Positions 5,303-9,850 of a DNA stretch of 9,850 nt are shown piece by piece (position 1 is the first letter of the stretch; every line of letters begins with the position of its first letter). Under the pieces are notes generated by a model. The model was not told the DNA's origin and did no database searches. It was given only the letters and a program-made list of their open reading frames with translations. Source of the DNA: CAZPYT01 sp964590955 (GTDB taxonomy: Bacteria > Patescibacteriota > WWE3 > UBA101185 > UBA10185); the NCBI GenBank assembly GCA_964590955.1, contig CAZPYT010000032.1, positions 1 through 9,850 of the forward strand, in the 5' to 3' direction. The translations under genes and the position numbers were made by a program.

Positions 5303-6475
5303 ATGAAAAAGTTTTTAAGTAATACAATATTTAACTTATATATAGTTTTGTTTTTTTTGCTGCCTTTAGTTTTTACAAAAAATACAAGTGAGTACTACGA
5401 ACTTCCTAAAATGTTTTTTATGTATATATTTGGGTCTCTGATAGTTTTTTTGTTTGTTCTTAAAGTTATCTTGTTTGAAAACAGTTTAAAAAATATTAAA
5501 AAGCCTGACTTTGCGATAATCGCATATCTTTCAGTAATTTTATTATCTACCTTGTTTTCGTCACATATATACACATCGTTGTGGGGTTATTATTCACGTT
5601 TTAATGATGGTTTTGTTTCTATTCTAATTTTTGCCGGATTGTATTTGGTAGCAGTAAATTCATTTGACGCGTCGAAAAAAACTTTACTCTTAGATGCCGG
5701 TTTATTATCTGTTTTACCAATTAGTTTATATGCTGTTTTTCAAATTTTTTCGGTGGATCGTGTTTATTCGACATTTGGTCAGCCTAACTGGCTTGCAGGT
5801 TATTTAATTTTTTACATTCCGCTATTAATTAAGAAAATACAAACCAACAATCATCCCTATTTTTGGGGTTTGGCTTTGCTGGTTGCTGTTGTGAGTTTAT
5901 GGTTCACCTTTTCATTGTCAGGTATCTTAGCTTTATTGTTTATTGTTGCATATTTGGCTGTTAATAAGAAAAACTTTGCCTATATCGGAATATTTTTTAT
6001 ATTGTTAGCTGCATTGAATTTTAACTATTTAAAAAGCAGAGTTTCCGATTCCATTACTTTTAATCATGCTGATCCCGGTGCCTACAATATATCTGATTCT
6101 AATGTGATAAGAATCGGCTTGTGGAAAAGTACGCTTGCGCTTTCTACAGCAAACGCAAAAAACTTTTTTGTGGGAATAGGACCGGAGACATTTCCATATC
6201 AGTTTCCTTTTTATCGCGACCCAATTTTGAACTACTCTTCTGAATGGGATTACATTTTAAATAAGCCACACAATTATTATCTGGAAATCTTAGCAGAAAG
6301 CGGAGTTGCTGCCCTTTTTGCATTTTTATGGATTCTGAGAGAATTTCTTAAAACTAAAGATCGCTACCTACTGGCAGGATTTTATGGTTTTGCTATCACT
6401 TTGTTTTTTGGGTGGCCCACAGTCTATACGGCATTTTTATTTTGGATGTGGCTTGCTTTTACAGAGTCTTCCTGA
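5303..6475 (+). CDS. O-antigen ligase/polymerase-like membrane protein (WaaL/Wzy family)
   Basis: A 390-residue polytopic protein with about 10-12 helices. Diagnostic stretches are RFNDGF (99-104), STFGQPNWLAGYLIFYIPLL (156-175), RIGLWKST (270-277), and a large outside loop with GIGPETFPYQFPFYRDP and then NKPHNYYLEILAESG (320-334). The loop includes the KPHNxYLEILAE signature of the O-antigen ligase domain with its likely functional His (H323). Members move a polymer or glycan from a polyprenyl carrier to an acceptor, or polymerise it, on the outer face of the membrane. I prefer the ATG at 5303 over the in-frame one at 5279. The latter overlaps the start codon of the divergent gene and lies upstream of the TATAAT, and MKKFLSN is a normal basic start before a first helix. 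The last 52 bases overlap the convergent alkyltransferase-like gene. The product is a plausible partner of the TPR protein at 7328. Confidence 0.87.
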   Translation: MKKFLSNTIFNLYIVLFFLLPLVFTKNTSEYYELPKMFFMYIFGSLIVFLFVLKVILFENSLKNIKKPDFAIIAYLSVILLSTLFSSHIYTSLWGYYSRFNDGFVSILIFAGLYLVAVNSFDASKKTLLLDAGLLSVLPISLYAVFQIFSVDRVYSTFGQPNWLAGYLIFYIPLLIKKIQTNNHPYFWGLALLVAVVSLWFTFSLSGILALLFIVAYLAVNKKNFAYIGIFFILLAALNFNYLKSRVSDSITFNHADPGAYNISDSNVIRIGLWKSTLALSTANAKNFFVGIGPETFPYQFPFYRDPILNYSSEWDYILNKPHNYYLEILAESGVAALFAFLWILREFLKTKDRYLLAGFYGFAITLFFGWPTVYTAFLFWMWLAFTESS

Positions 6476-6777
6476 TTGTATAACCAGCCGTATTTTTTTA
6501 TATCTATTCTGTATGTCTCGGTTACCTTTATCCCTTCTTTTTCCAGCATAAATTTTTGATCGTCTTTTGTTAGTTCATTGCCCCTGATGCTGATGAAACC
6601 GTTTGAATTAATTACTCGCCACCAGGGTATTGTGTCCTCACAATTTCGAAGAATATATCCTACAATTCTGGCCGCTCTGGGGGAATCTGCCAGTGCCGCA
6701 ATTTGACCGTAACTAGCAACTTGTGCGTAAGGTATTCTTTTTATTATTTCAATAACCCGATTTTTAAAATTGTCCAT
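6424..6777 (-). CDS. Alkyltransferase-like protein (ATL), MGMT-type DNA-binding domain without active-site Cys
   Basis: A 117-residue soluble protein of the MGMT/Ogt C-terminal domain family. It shows IPYAQVASYGQIAALADSPRAARIVG (15-40), with the DNA-binding helix and the Arg finger (R37 in PRAAR) that fills the space of a flipped base. The active-site region reads IPWWRVINSNG (50-60). The PCHR cysteine of true alkyltransferases is replaced by Trp (W52), the hallmark of ATL proteins, which bind O6-alkylguanine and hand it to nucleotide excision repair without removing the alkyl group. The PWWRVIN form is usual for bacterial ATLs. The core ends near residue 100; the last 17 or so residues are an extension encoded in DNA that overlaps the end of the O-antigen-ligase-like gene. 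A minus-strand TATACT lies exactly six bases before the ATG, so the transcript should be leaderless. Confidence 0.92.
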   Translation of the reverse strand: MDNFKNRVIEIIKRIPYAQVASYGQIAALADSPRAARIVGYILRNCEDTIPWWRVINSNGFISIRGNELTKDDQKFMLEKEGIKVTETYRIDIKKYGWLYNQEDSVKASHIQNKNAV

Positions 6778-6783
6778 ACCGCA

Positions 6784-6789
6784 AGTATA
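6784..6789 (-). promoter_or_regulatory. -10 box for a leaderless ATL transcript
   Basis: On the minus strand TATACT (6789-6784) is followed by TGCGGT and then the ATG at 6777. The predicted transcription start coincides with the first base of the start codon. No Shine-Dalgarno sequence and no good -35 are visible. Confidence 0.65.
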
Positions 6790-6802
6790 CCGTTAATTTT
6801 AG

Positions 6803-6811
6803 TGGTATAAT
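6803..6811 (+). promoter_or_regulatory. Extended -10 promoter for the 132-residue protein
   Basis: TGGTATAAT is a perfect TATAAT (6806-6811) with an extended-10 TG. The predicted transcription start is near 6818, giving a leader of about 25 bases with a Shine-Dalgarno sequence. It lies back-to-back with the minus-strand promoter of the ATL gene, the two -10 boxes being 16 bases apart. Confidence 0.75.
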
Positions 6812-6828
6812 CGGTGCAAATCGATAAG

Positions 6829-6837
6829 AGAGGAGAG
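6829..6837 (+). promoter_or_regulatory. Shine-Dalgarno site AGAGGAGAG
   Basis: The purine run AGAGGAGAG ends five bases before the ATG at 6843. Its AGGAG core fixes that start. With the site at 3761 it is one of only two clear Shine-Dalgarno sequences in the window. Confidence 0.75.
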
Positions 6838-6842
6838 TTATT

Positions 6843-7241
6843 ATGTATCTTCCATTTCATATTTCGGGTTCTGATTTTATTCGAAAGGTTATAGTCGATT
6901 CTCCCGGATGCTCTTTCGGTAAGATCGCGCTTAGTCTGCATGAGAAAAAAAATCAAATAGTTGGAGCTTTTTGGATCTGTACTTTAGACGGTTGGTCATT
7001 TATACACAAGGTGGACTTGCCTGCACATATTTCTGAGGATGAAGTTTTCGGTACTTTACTGAGAGTTGTCTTTGAGAAAATGAAACGCAAAGAATCAGAC
7101 ACATCTTCCTTTGAATCTGCGTTGGAACGGCTTGGCAAATCGGCGGGTATTTCCTCGAAAATGTTTAAAAGGAAATATCGTCTTGCCCGGGGGCTTGTGG
7201 CTGTTTTTAGTCTGAGAGTACCTTGGCGTAGTTACATCTAG
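6843..7241 (+). CDS. Unknown soluble protein, 132 residues
   Basis: I do not recognise this protein. It has no signal peptide or membrane helix. The N-terminal half looks mixed alpha/beta, with hydrophobic strands (NQIVGAFWICTLDGWSFIHKVDLP, about 37-60) and a helix (SEDEVFGTLLRVVFEKMKRKE, about 64-84). The C-terminal half is basic and helical (ERLGKSAGISSKMFKRKYRLARGLVAVFSLRVPWRSYI). A basic helical end could bind nucleic acid, but no motif proves it. The gene is a complete single-gene transcription unit: extended -10, short leader, strong Shine-Dalgarno sequence, and a strong intrinsic terminator beginning a few bases after the stop. That careful insulation suggests a separately regulated or well-expressed product. 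It lies between the ATL gene and the TPR gene, without an obvious link to either. Confidence 0.75.
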   Translation: MYLPFHISGSDFIRKVIVDSPGCSFGKIALSLHEKKNQIVGAFWICTLDGWSFIHKVDLPAHISEDEVFGTLLRVVFEKMKRKESDTSSFESALERLGKSAGISSKMFKRKYRLARGLVAVFSLRVPWRSYI

Positions 7242-7246
7242 TTTTT

Positions 7247-7303
7247 TAGTAGCAGTCCTATTTTGGTCATTACCTTGACCCCGGACTGCTATTACTTTTT
7301 TTT
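7247..7303 (+). terminator. Strong intrinsic terminator
   Basis: TAGTAGCAGTCC (7247-7258) pairs with GGACTGCTATTA (7283-7294), 12 bp with one G-T wobble. An inner stem GGTCA/TGACC (7265-7269 and 7276-7280) stacks within the loop, and a run of eight T follows at 7296-7303. It starts six bases after the stop of the 132-residue gene and isolates it from the TPR gene. Confidence 0.9.
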
Positions 7304-7315
7304 CCCGCCAGTGTT

Positions 7316-7321
7316 TATAAT
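7316..7321 (+). promoter_or_regulatory. -10 box for a leaderless TPR-gene transcript
   Basis: A perfect TATAAT at 7316-7321 ends six bases before the ATG at 7328, so the predicted transcription start is the A of the ATG. There is no Shine-Dalgarno sequence. It lies 12 bases after the T-tract of the preceding terminator, so this gene must use its own promoter. Confidence 0.7.
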
Positions 7322-7327
7322 TAAAAT

Positions 7328-7870
7328 ATGCAGAGAACTATCGCGTTTTTCTTTTCCACAATATTATTTATTTTATTTATAAGTACTGCTGTTAAGTTTT
7401 ATATTGCTGAACTATACTACGCCGGCTCAAAAATTTATTTGGACAAAGGCGATCTAAACAAAGCACTTGAATATTCTACAAAAGCGGTGTCTTTAAATTC
7501 TAACGAACCTGCATATTTAAGACAGCGTGCAAAAGTTAATCTTGCCAATAAAATATTGCTTAATAACTCTGAGCTCACGGCAAACGCTTTGACGGACTTG
7601 CAAAATGCCGAAAATTTAAATCCTCATAATTTAGCAACGCTACGAAATCAAATTCCGCTTTATTATTATTTAGTAAATGATAGCGATATTCAAATTACCA
7701 GAAATTATTTTTATAAATTAAAGACAACGTACAAATCTGATCTTGGTTTGCTTGTAGATATCGCAAAATATGAAAAGCAACTTGGTTTGGAACAGGATTT
7801 TATTCTGACTAAAGATATGATATCAGTCTTGCGTCCGGATATTCTTGAGTGGCACGAAGATCTTAATTAG
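7328..7870 (+). CDS. Membrane-anchored TPR protein, likely partner or detached domain of the O-antigen-ligase-like protein
   Basis: A 180-residue protein with one N-terminal membrane helix (about 5-27) and then tetratricopeptide-like repeats. The clearest repeat is AELYYAGSKIYLDKGDLNKALEYSTKAVSLNSNEPAYL (27-64). A second, more diverged unit covers about 68-102 (ALTDLQNAENLNPHNLATL) and a third about 137-172 (YKSDLGLLVDIAKYEKQLGL). TPRs are protein-protein scaffolds. The topology suggests that they face outside. In several CPR proteins that I recall, an O-antigen ligase domain is followed in the same chain by such a final helix and TPR region. This protein reads like that missing C-terminal part, with the ligase-like protein ending 850 bases upstream. 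The stop overlaps the convergent PEGA gene by eight bases, with no terminator between them. Confidence 0.8.
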   Translation: MQRTIAFFFSTILFILFISTAVKFYIAELYYAGSKIYLDKGDLNKALEYSTKAVSLNSNEPAYLRQRAKVNLANKILLNNSELTANALTDLQNAENLNPHNLATLRNQIPLYYYLVNDSDIQITRNYFYKLKTTYKSDLGLLVDIAKYEKQLGLEQDFILTKDMISVLRPDILEWHEDLN

Positions 7871-9101
7871 CGTCAATTATTGTGGATTTCTTTTCAGGTT
7901 CTATCTTTTTAGTATAAGTCGAAGAAACCCAACCCTCTAGTGTTTCCGAAACTTGAATTTTAACCCATCCCGGCTGTTCTTCTAAAACTGCGAACTTCAG
8001 GCCAACATCGACTTTTGATACTTCTGCTGAAGAAGAATTGGGTTCGCTTCTAACTCTCAGCCAGCCTAATCCTGTTGGAAGTATTTCAACCATATTATCG
8101 CTTGCCACTATCAGTGTTCCTTTCAATGTTTTTAGCGTTTCTTTAGCTGCGTCGGAAATTCCGGCGCCGTCAGATACCCTCCCAAGGTACGCACCTTTTT
8201 CTGAATCTTTAAGTTTTTCGATCTCATCCGGCTCTACTGCTGGGTTGCCCAAAGAGTCGTAAATATTTCCGTCATAATCAATATAATAGTTGAACACAAG
8301 TTCTTTATTTAAACCAATACCCTCAAGGTTAGTTCCACGGGTTTGATTCCAGTAAACTACCCCTTTAACCCAGGTACCCGGGTCTGCTGAAATTTCTTTG
8401 TTGTCTGTTGATGAATCGTATAAATTGTCGGACCCCTCGAACATAGAAACTCTTGAAGGCACCGGCATTGGGAACAATTTTACTGAAATATTCGATGTGT
8501 ATCCGTTTTGAATTCTGATTCTTGTTTTTTGTGATTCATATCCTGTTTTTTCCACTCTTAAATCATAATCTCCTTCAGTCAGCTTGCTTGATGTGAATGG
8601 TGTTTTACCAATTTCTGCACTATCAATATATACAGAAGCACCGGAAGGTTCGGATATAATTCTTAACACAGTATCCGTTGTGTCTTCTTCGAACCATAAA
8701 TCCTGTCCGCTCGAAAACAAGTCGGACACGCCTAAATCCCTTAGAATGCTCACATTGTGGATATATTTATCGCTGTTAGAGAGAAAATTGACTGTGGTTT
8801 CATACTGCCTGTTAGATGATCTCAAAGTAATTTTGTTTTGTCCCGGTACTAGGTCTTTTGTTTCGTACGGTGTAATACCAATATATTCATCATTTATATA
8901 AAGTTCAGCTCTACCGGTGAATATGTCAGCTGCGAGACCTGATTTTCCGCCAAAGTTTTTTATAAAGTTTAGGATGTTTTTGCCAAAGAACACTCCAATC
9001 AATGCTATAACAACCGCCGCAGCAATAATAGGTATTTTGTTATTTTTTCTTGGTTTGGCAGGCTGATATGGATTAACTGTTTGTAATGTTGATATTGACA
9101 T
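7863..9101 (-). CDS. Membrane-anchored surface protein with two PEGA domains and an SH3b-like domain
   Basis: A 412-residue protein with a short cytoplasmic tail rich in Pro and Lys, one membrane helix at about 24-41, and a long outside part. Two PEGA domains follow. One, at about 62-118, contains AELYINDEYIGITPYETKDLVPG. The other, at about 146-209, contains ASVYIDSAEIGKTPFTSSKLTEGDYDLRV and shows the classic G-x-TP core. A linker and a middle region follow (230-340, with GTWVKGVVYWNQTRG and IDYDGNIYDSLGNP) that I cannot assign. The last part, about 345-402, resembles a bacterial SH3 domain (LGWLRVRSEP, then GWVKIQVSETLEGWVSSTY). PEGA and SH3b domains are common in bacterial wall-facing proteins and may bind peptidoglycan or other surface polymers. 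On the minus strand TATACA lies six bases before the ATG, a weak leaderless promoter candidate. Confidence 0.87.
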   Translation of the reverse strand: MSISTLQTVNPYQPAKPRKNNKIPIIAAAVVIALIGVFFGKNILNFIKNFGGKSGLAADIFTGRAELYINDEYIGITPYETKDLVPGQNKITLRSSNRQYETTVNFLSNSDKYIHNVSILRDLGVSDLFSSGQDLWFEEDTTDTVLRIISEPSGASVYIDSAEIGKTPFTSSKLTEGDYDLRVEKTGYESQKTRIRIQNGYTSNISVKLFPMPVPSRVSMFEGSDNLYDSSTDNKEISADPGTWVKGVVYWNQTRGTNLEGIGLNKELVFNYYIDYDGNIYDSLGNPAVEPDEIEKLKDSEKGAYLGRVSDGAGISDAAKETLKTLKGTLIVASDNMVEILPTGLGWLRVRSEPNSSSAEVSKVDVGLKFAVLEEQPGWVKIQVSETLEGWVSSTYTKKIEPEKKSTIIDAN

Positions 9102-9107
9102 AGATTG

Positions 9108-9113
9108 TGTATA
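9108..9113 (-). promoter_or_regulatory. Weak -10 candidate for the PEGA gene, next to an inverted repeat
   Basis: On the minus strand TATACA (9113-9108, 4 of 6) is followed by CAATCT and the ATG at 9101, the same six-base spacing as the stronger boxes. Directly upstream, CGGCTT (9117-9122) and AAGCCG (9132-9137) form an inverted repeat covering the expected spacer and -35 region, a possible operator. Confidence 0.4.
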
Positions 9114-9195
9114 TGTCGGCTTTTTTGAACCAAGCCGTTTAACATTGTAGAAATCTTCTAATTTAGATTTTAAACCAAAATTAGAAAGAAAAAAA

Positions 9196-9249
9196 TTGAC
9201 TTATGGGGCAGTCAATGTTTACATGTGTAAATTAGCATGTAAATGCTAA
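9196..9249. repeat. Block of three consecutive inverted repeats in the PEGA/tRNA-Cys intergenic region
   Basis: Three palindromic units abut. The first is TTGACT/AGTCAA (9196-9201 and 9210-9215). The second is TTTACA-TG-TGTAAA (9218-9231). The third is TTAGCAT/ATGCTAA with a GTAA loop (9232-9249). The block lies about 95 bases upstream of the PEGA start on one side and about 60 bases upstream of tRNA-Cys on the other. It could be a set of protein-binding sites or a structured RNA. The TTGACT could also serve as a -35, but no good -10 follows it. The rest of 9102-9309 holds only the promoter candidates listed separately. Confidence 0.55.
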
Positions 9250-9288
9250 AATAGCAATTGCGTTGTGATGTAATTTAGTAGTGATTTT

Positions 9289-9294
9289 TATGAT
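9289..9294 (+). promoter_or_regulatory. -10 box for tRNA-Cys
   Basis: TATGAT (5 of 6) at 9289-9294 predicts a start near 9301, nine bases before the tRNA. A TTGTGA at 9263-9268 could be a -35, but the 20-base spacer is long. Confidence 0.5.
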
Positions 9295-9309
9295 TTTGTG
9301 CTTTGTTTT

Positions 9310-9384
9310 GGCCTGGTAGCCAAGTGGTAAGGCGAGGGTCTGCAAAACCCTTACACGCGGGTTCGATTCCCGCCCAGGCCTCCA
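9310..9384 (+). tRNA. tRNA-Cys (anticodon GCA), CCA encoded
   Basis: A full cloverleaf can be drawn. The acceptor stem GGCCTGG (9310-9316) pairs with CCAGGCC (9374-9380). The D arm is GCC-AAGTGGTAA-GGC (9319-9333). The anticodon stem AGGGT/ACCCT holds loop CTGCAAA with anticodon GCA at 9342-9344. The variable loop has five bases. The T arm is GCGGG-TTCGATT-CCCGC. The discriminator base is U (9381), as expected for Cys. The terminal CCA (9382-9384) is encoded. A hairpin begins at the final A of CCA, so the 3' end must be freed by processing. Confidence 0.97.
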
Positions 9385-9422
9385 AAACCGCGAAGTTCAT
9401 CGTAGATGAACACCGTGGTTTT
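9384..9422 (+). repeat. Long hairpin abutting the tRNA-Cys 3' end
   Basis: AAAACCGCG (9384-9392) pairs with CGTGGTTTT (9414-9422), 9 bp with one G-T wobble. GTTCATC (9395-9401) pairs with GATGAAC (9405-9411), 7 bp closed by a GTA triloop; a small internal loop separates the two stems. It could act as a terminator for the tRNA, but only four T end the stem and GTTG follows. It shares the GTA triloop with the hairpin at 9445-9478. Confidence 0.8.
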
Positions 9423-9444
9423 GTTGTCACCCTCCGGTTCGACT

Positions 9445-9478
9445 TTTAATGCTATAGCGCGTAGCGCTATAGATTAAA
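9445..9478 (+). repeat. Second long hairpin with GTA triloop
   Basis: CTATAGCGC (9452-9460) and GCGCTATAG (9464-9472) form a perfect 9-bp stem with a GTA triloop. TTTAAT (9445-9450) and ATTAAA (9473-9478) extend it by 6 bp across a single bulged G. No T-tract follows, so it is not a standard terminator. It is preceded by a T-arm-like GGTTCGAC (9436-9443). Confidence 0.8.
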
Positions 9479-9495
9479 TGCAAGGTTCTTTGTGT

Positions 9496-9530
9496 TGCAA
9501 AGGTTCTTATTCCCGCCCAGGACCTCAAAA
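9496..9530 (+). pseudogene. Degenerate fragment resembling the 3' part of tRNA-Cys
   Basis: Bases 9509-9521 are identical to 13 bases of the T arm/acceptor region of tRNA-Cys (9366-9378). The similarity continues on both sides: GGTTC before, and CCTC then AAAA after, with small indels. A TGCAAA matching the anticodon loop lies just upstream (9496-9501). The intervening anticodon-stem and variable-loop sequence is missing, so it cannot fold as a tRNA. Either an internally deleted tRNA copy or an attachment-site-like duplication of the tRNA 3' end would explain it. Confidence 0.65.
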
Positions 9531-9541
9531 TATAATAAAAA

Positions 9542-9577
9542 AAGACCGGTGTTGCAGATTTACCGGTCTTAGTTTTT
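9542..9577. terminator. Bidirectional intrinsic terminator
   Basis: AAGACCGGT (9542-9550) pairs with ACCGGTCTT (9562-9570), a perfect 9-bp stem with an 11-base loop. On plus it is followed by AGTTTTTCTTT; on minus by seven T (A-tract 9537-9543). It can end both the tRNA-Cys transcript and the minus-strand gene at 9580. Confidence 0.88.
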
Positions 9578-9579
9578 CT

Positions 9580-9849
9580 TTAGTTGTAAATTGGATAGTT
9601 GATCATGTATATACCCCATTTTTTTGCCGGATACATGTACATGATTGTTTGCACGGGTTTTCCGTTTTTCTTTGTTGTATGCCCCGCCAAGACATGATTC
9701 AACTCAAAGCAGTATTCTTCTATTACCGTGTGTTCTCCCGTAATTTCTTCGATTTTGACGATCTGCCCGTAGCGGTTCCAGTAATATGTGAGTTTATACC
9801 CCGTATCATTTCGTACACACGCTTCCAGAATTCCGCCATCTTCTTTATA
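9580..9849 (-). CDS. 3' portion of an unknown protein (5' end outside window)
   Basis: On the minus strand an open frame enters at the right edge and runs 89 residues to a TAA at 9582-9580, directly before the bidirectional terminator. The sequence starts YKEDGGILEACVRNDTGYKL, continues with YYWNRYGQIVKIEEITGEHTV and ends in IMYMYPAKKWGIYMINYPIYN. It is rich in Tyr, Gly and alternating polar/hydrophobic residues, so it is probably all-beta. There is no membrane helix. The spacing of YKEDG and YWNRYGQIVKIEE units loosely recalls MORN- or YD-like repeat proteins, but the match is too weak to assign. The position of the stop just before a terminator stem on its own strand supports a real gene. 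Confidence 0.7.
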   Translation of the reverse strand, partial: YKEDGGILEACVRNDTGYKLTYYWNRYGQIVKIEEITGEHTVIEEYCFELNHVLAGHTTKKNGKPVQTIMYMYPAKKWGIYMINYPIYN

Positions 9850-9850
9850 A

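Noticed and set aside
6744..6956. 70-codon minus-strand frame across the ATL promoter region
   Set aside because: It would cover the start regions and promoters of two better-supported genes and has no recognisable content.
9117..9137. CGGCTT/AAGCCG inverted repeat as a terminator
   Set aside because: The T run lies within the stem and loop and not after it on the plus strand, and no transcript would be expected to end there; an operator is more plausible.
1..9850. CRISPR array, insertion sequence or integrase gene
   Set aside because: No regularly spaced repeats, no transposase or recombinase reading frame and no long terminal inverted repeats were found.

Overview
The window looks like a chromosomal piece of a low-GC bacterium of the Candidate Phyla Radiation (Patescibacteria), most likely a Microgenomates-type lineage. 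This is inference. It rests on AT-rich DNA, compact and overlapping genes, and a mix of surface-polymer genes with small orphan membrane proteins. The PEGA/SH3 surface protein, the O-antigen-ligase-like protein and the UbiA-family phosphoribosyltransferase-like protein are also of kinds I associate with that group. TGA ends several genes at sensible places, so the standard bacterial code applies, not the TGA=Gly code of Gracilibacteria/SR1.

Layout. (1) 1-2313, plus strand: the tail of a probable family 2 glycosyltransferase, a long WecA/TagO/MraY-type polyprenyl-phosphate sugar-1-phosphate transferase homologue, and an OmpR/PhoB-type response regulator with a degenerate receiver. (2) 2407-4368, plus strand: a 100-residue two-helix membrane protein with a four-cysteine loop, a UbiA-family prenyltransferase close to decaprenyl-phosphate phosphoribosyltransferase, and a small M50 site-2-protease-like protein. 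(3) 4369-5280, minus strand: a bidirectional terminator and a two-gene operon of unknown membrane proteins. (4) 5281-7870: an O-antigen ligase/polymerase-like protein divergent from that operon. Next come an alkyltransferase-like DNA repair protein on the minus strand, an unknown soluble protein with its own promoter, Shine-Dalgarno sequence and terminator, and a membrane-anchored TPR protein. (5) 7863-9101, minus strand: a membrane-anchored protein with two PEGA domains and an SH3b-like domain. (6) 9102-9850: a palindrome-rich intergenic block, tRNA-Cys(GCA), two strong hairpins followed by a degenerate copy of the tRNA 3' end, a bidirectional terminator, and the 3' part of an unknown minus-strand gene.

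The common theme is the cell envelope: lipid-linked sugar transfer (glycosyltransferase, WecA-like, UbiA-like, O-antigen-ligase-like), membrane proteolysis and surface display.

The most striking non-coding pattern is at the gene starts. Four genes have a TATAAT/TATACT box exactly six bases before the start codon, which puts the expected transcription start on the first base of the gene (2407, 2772, 7328 plus; 6777 minus). Weaker examples occur at 1657 and 9101. Two other genes (3772, 6843) have a -10 box, a short leader and a good Shine-Dalgarno sequence. The window therefore appears to mix leaderless and Shine-Dalgarno-led transcripts. Other points of interest are a divergent promoter with superimposed -10 boxes, the lost key residues in the WecA-like protein and the response regulator, and the hairpin/tRNA-fragment block after tRNA-Cys.
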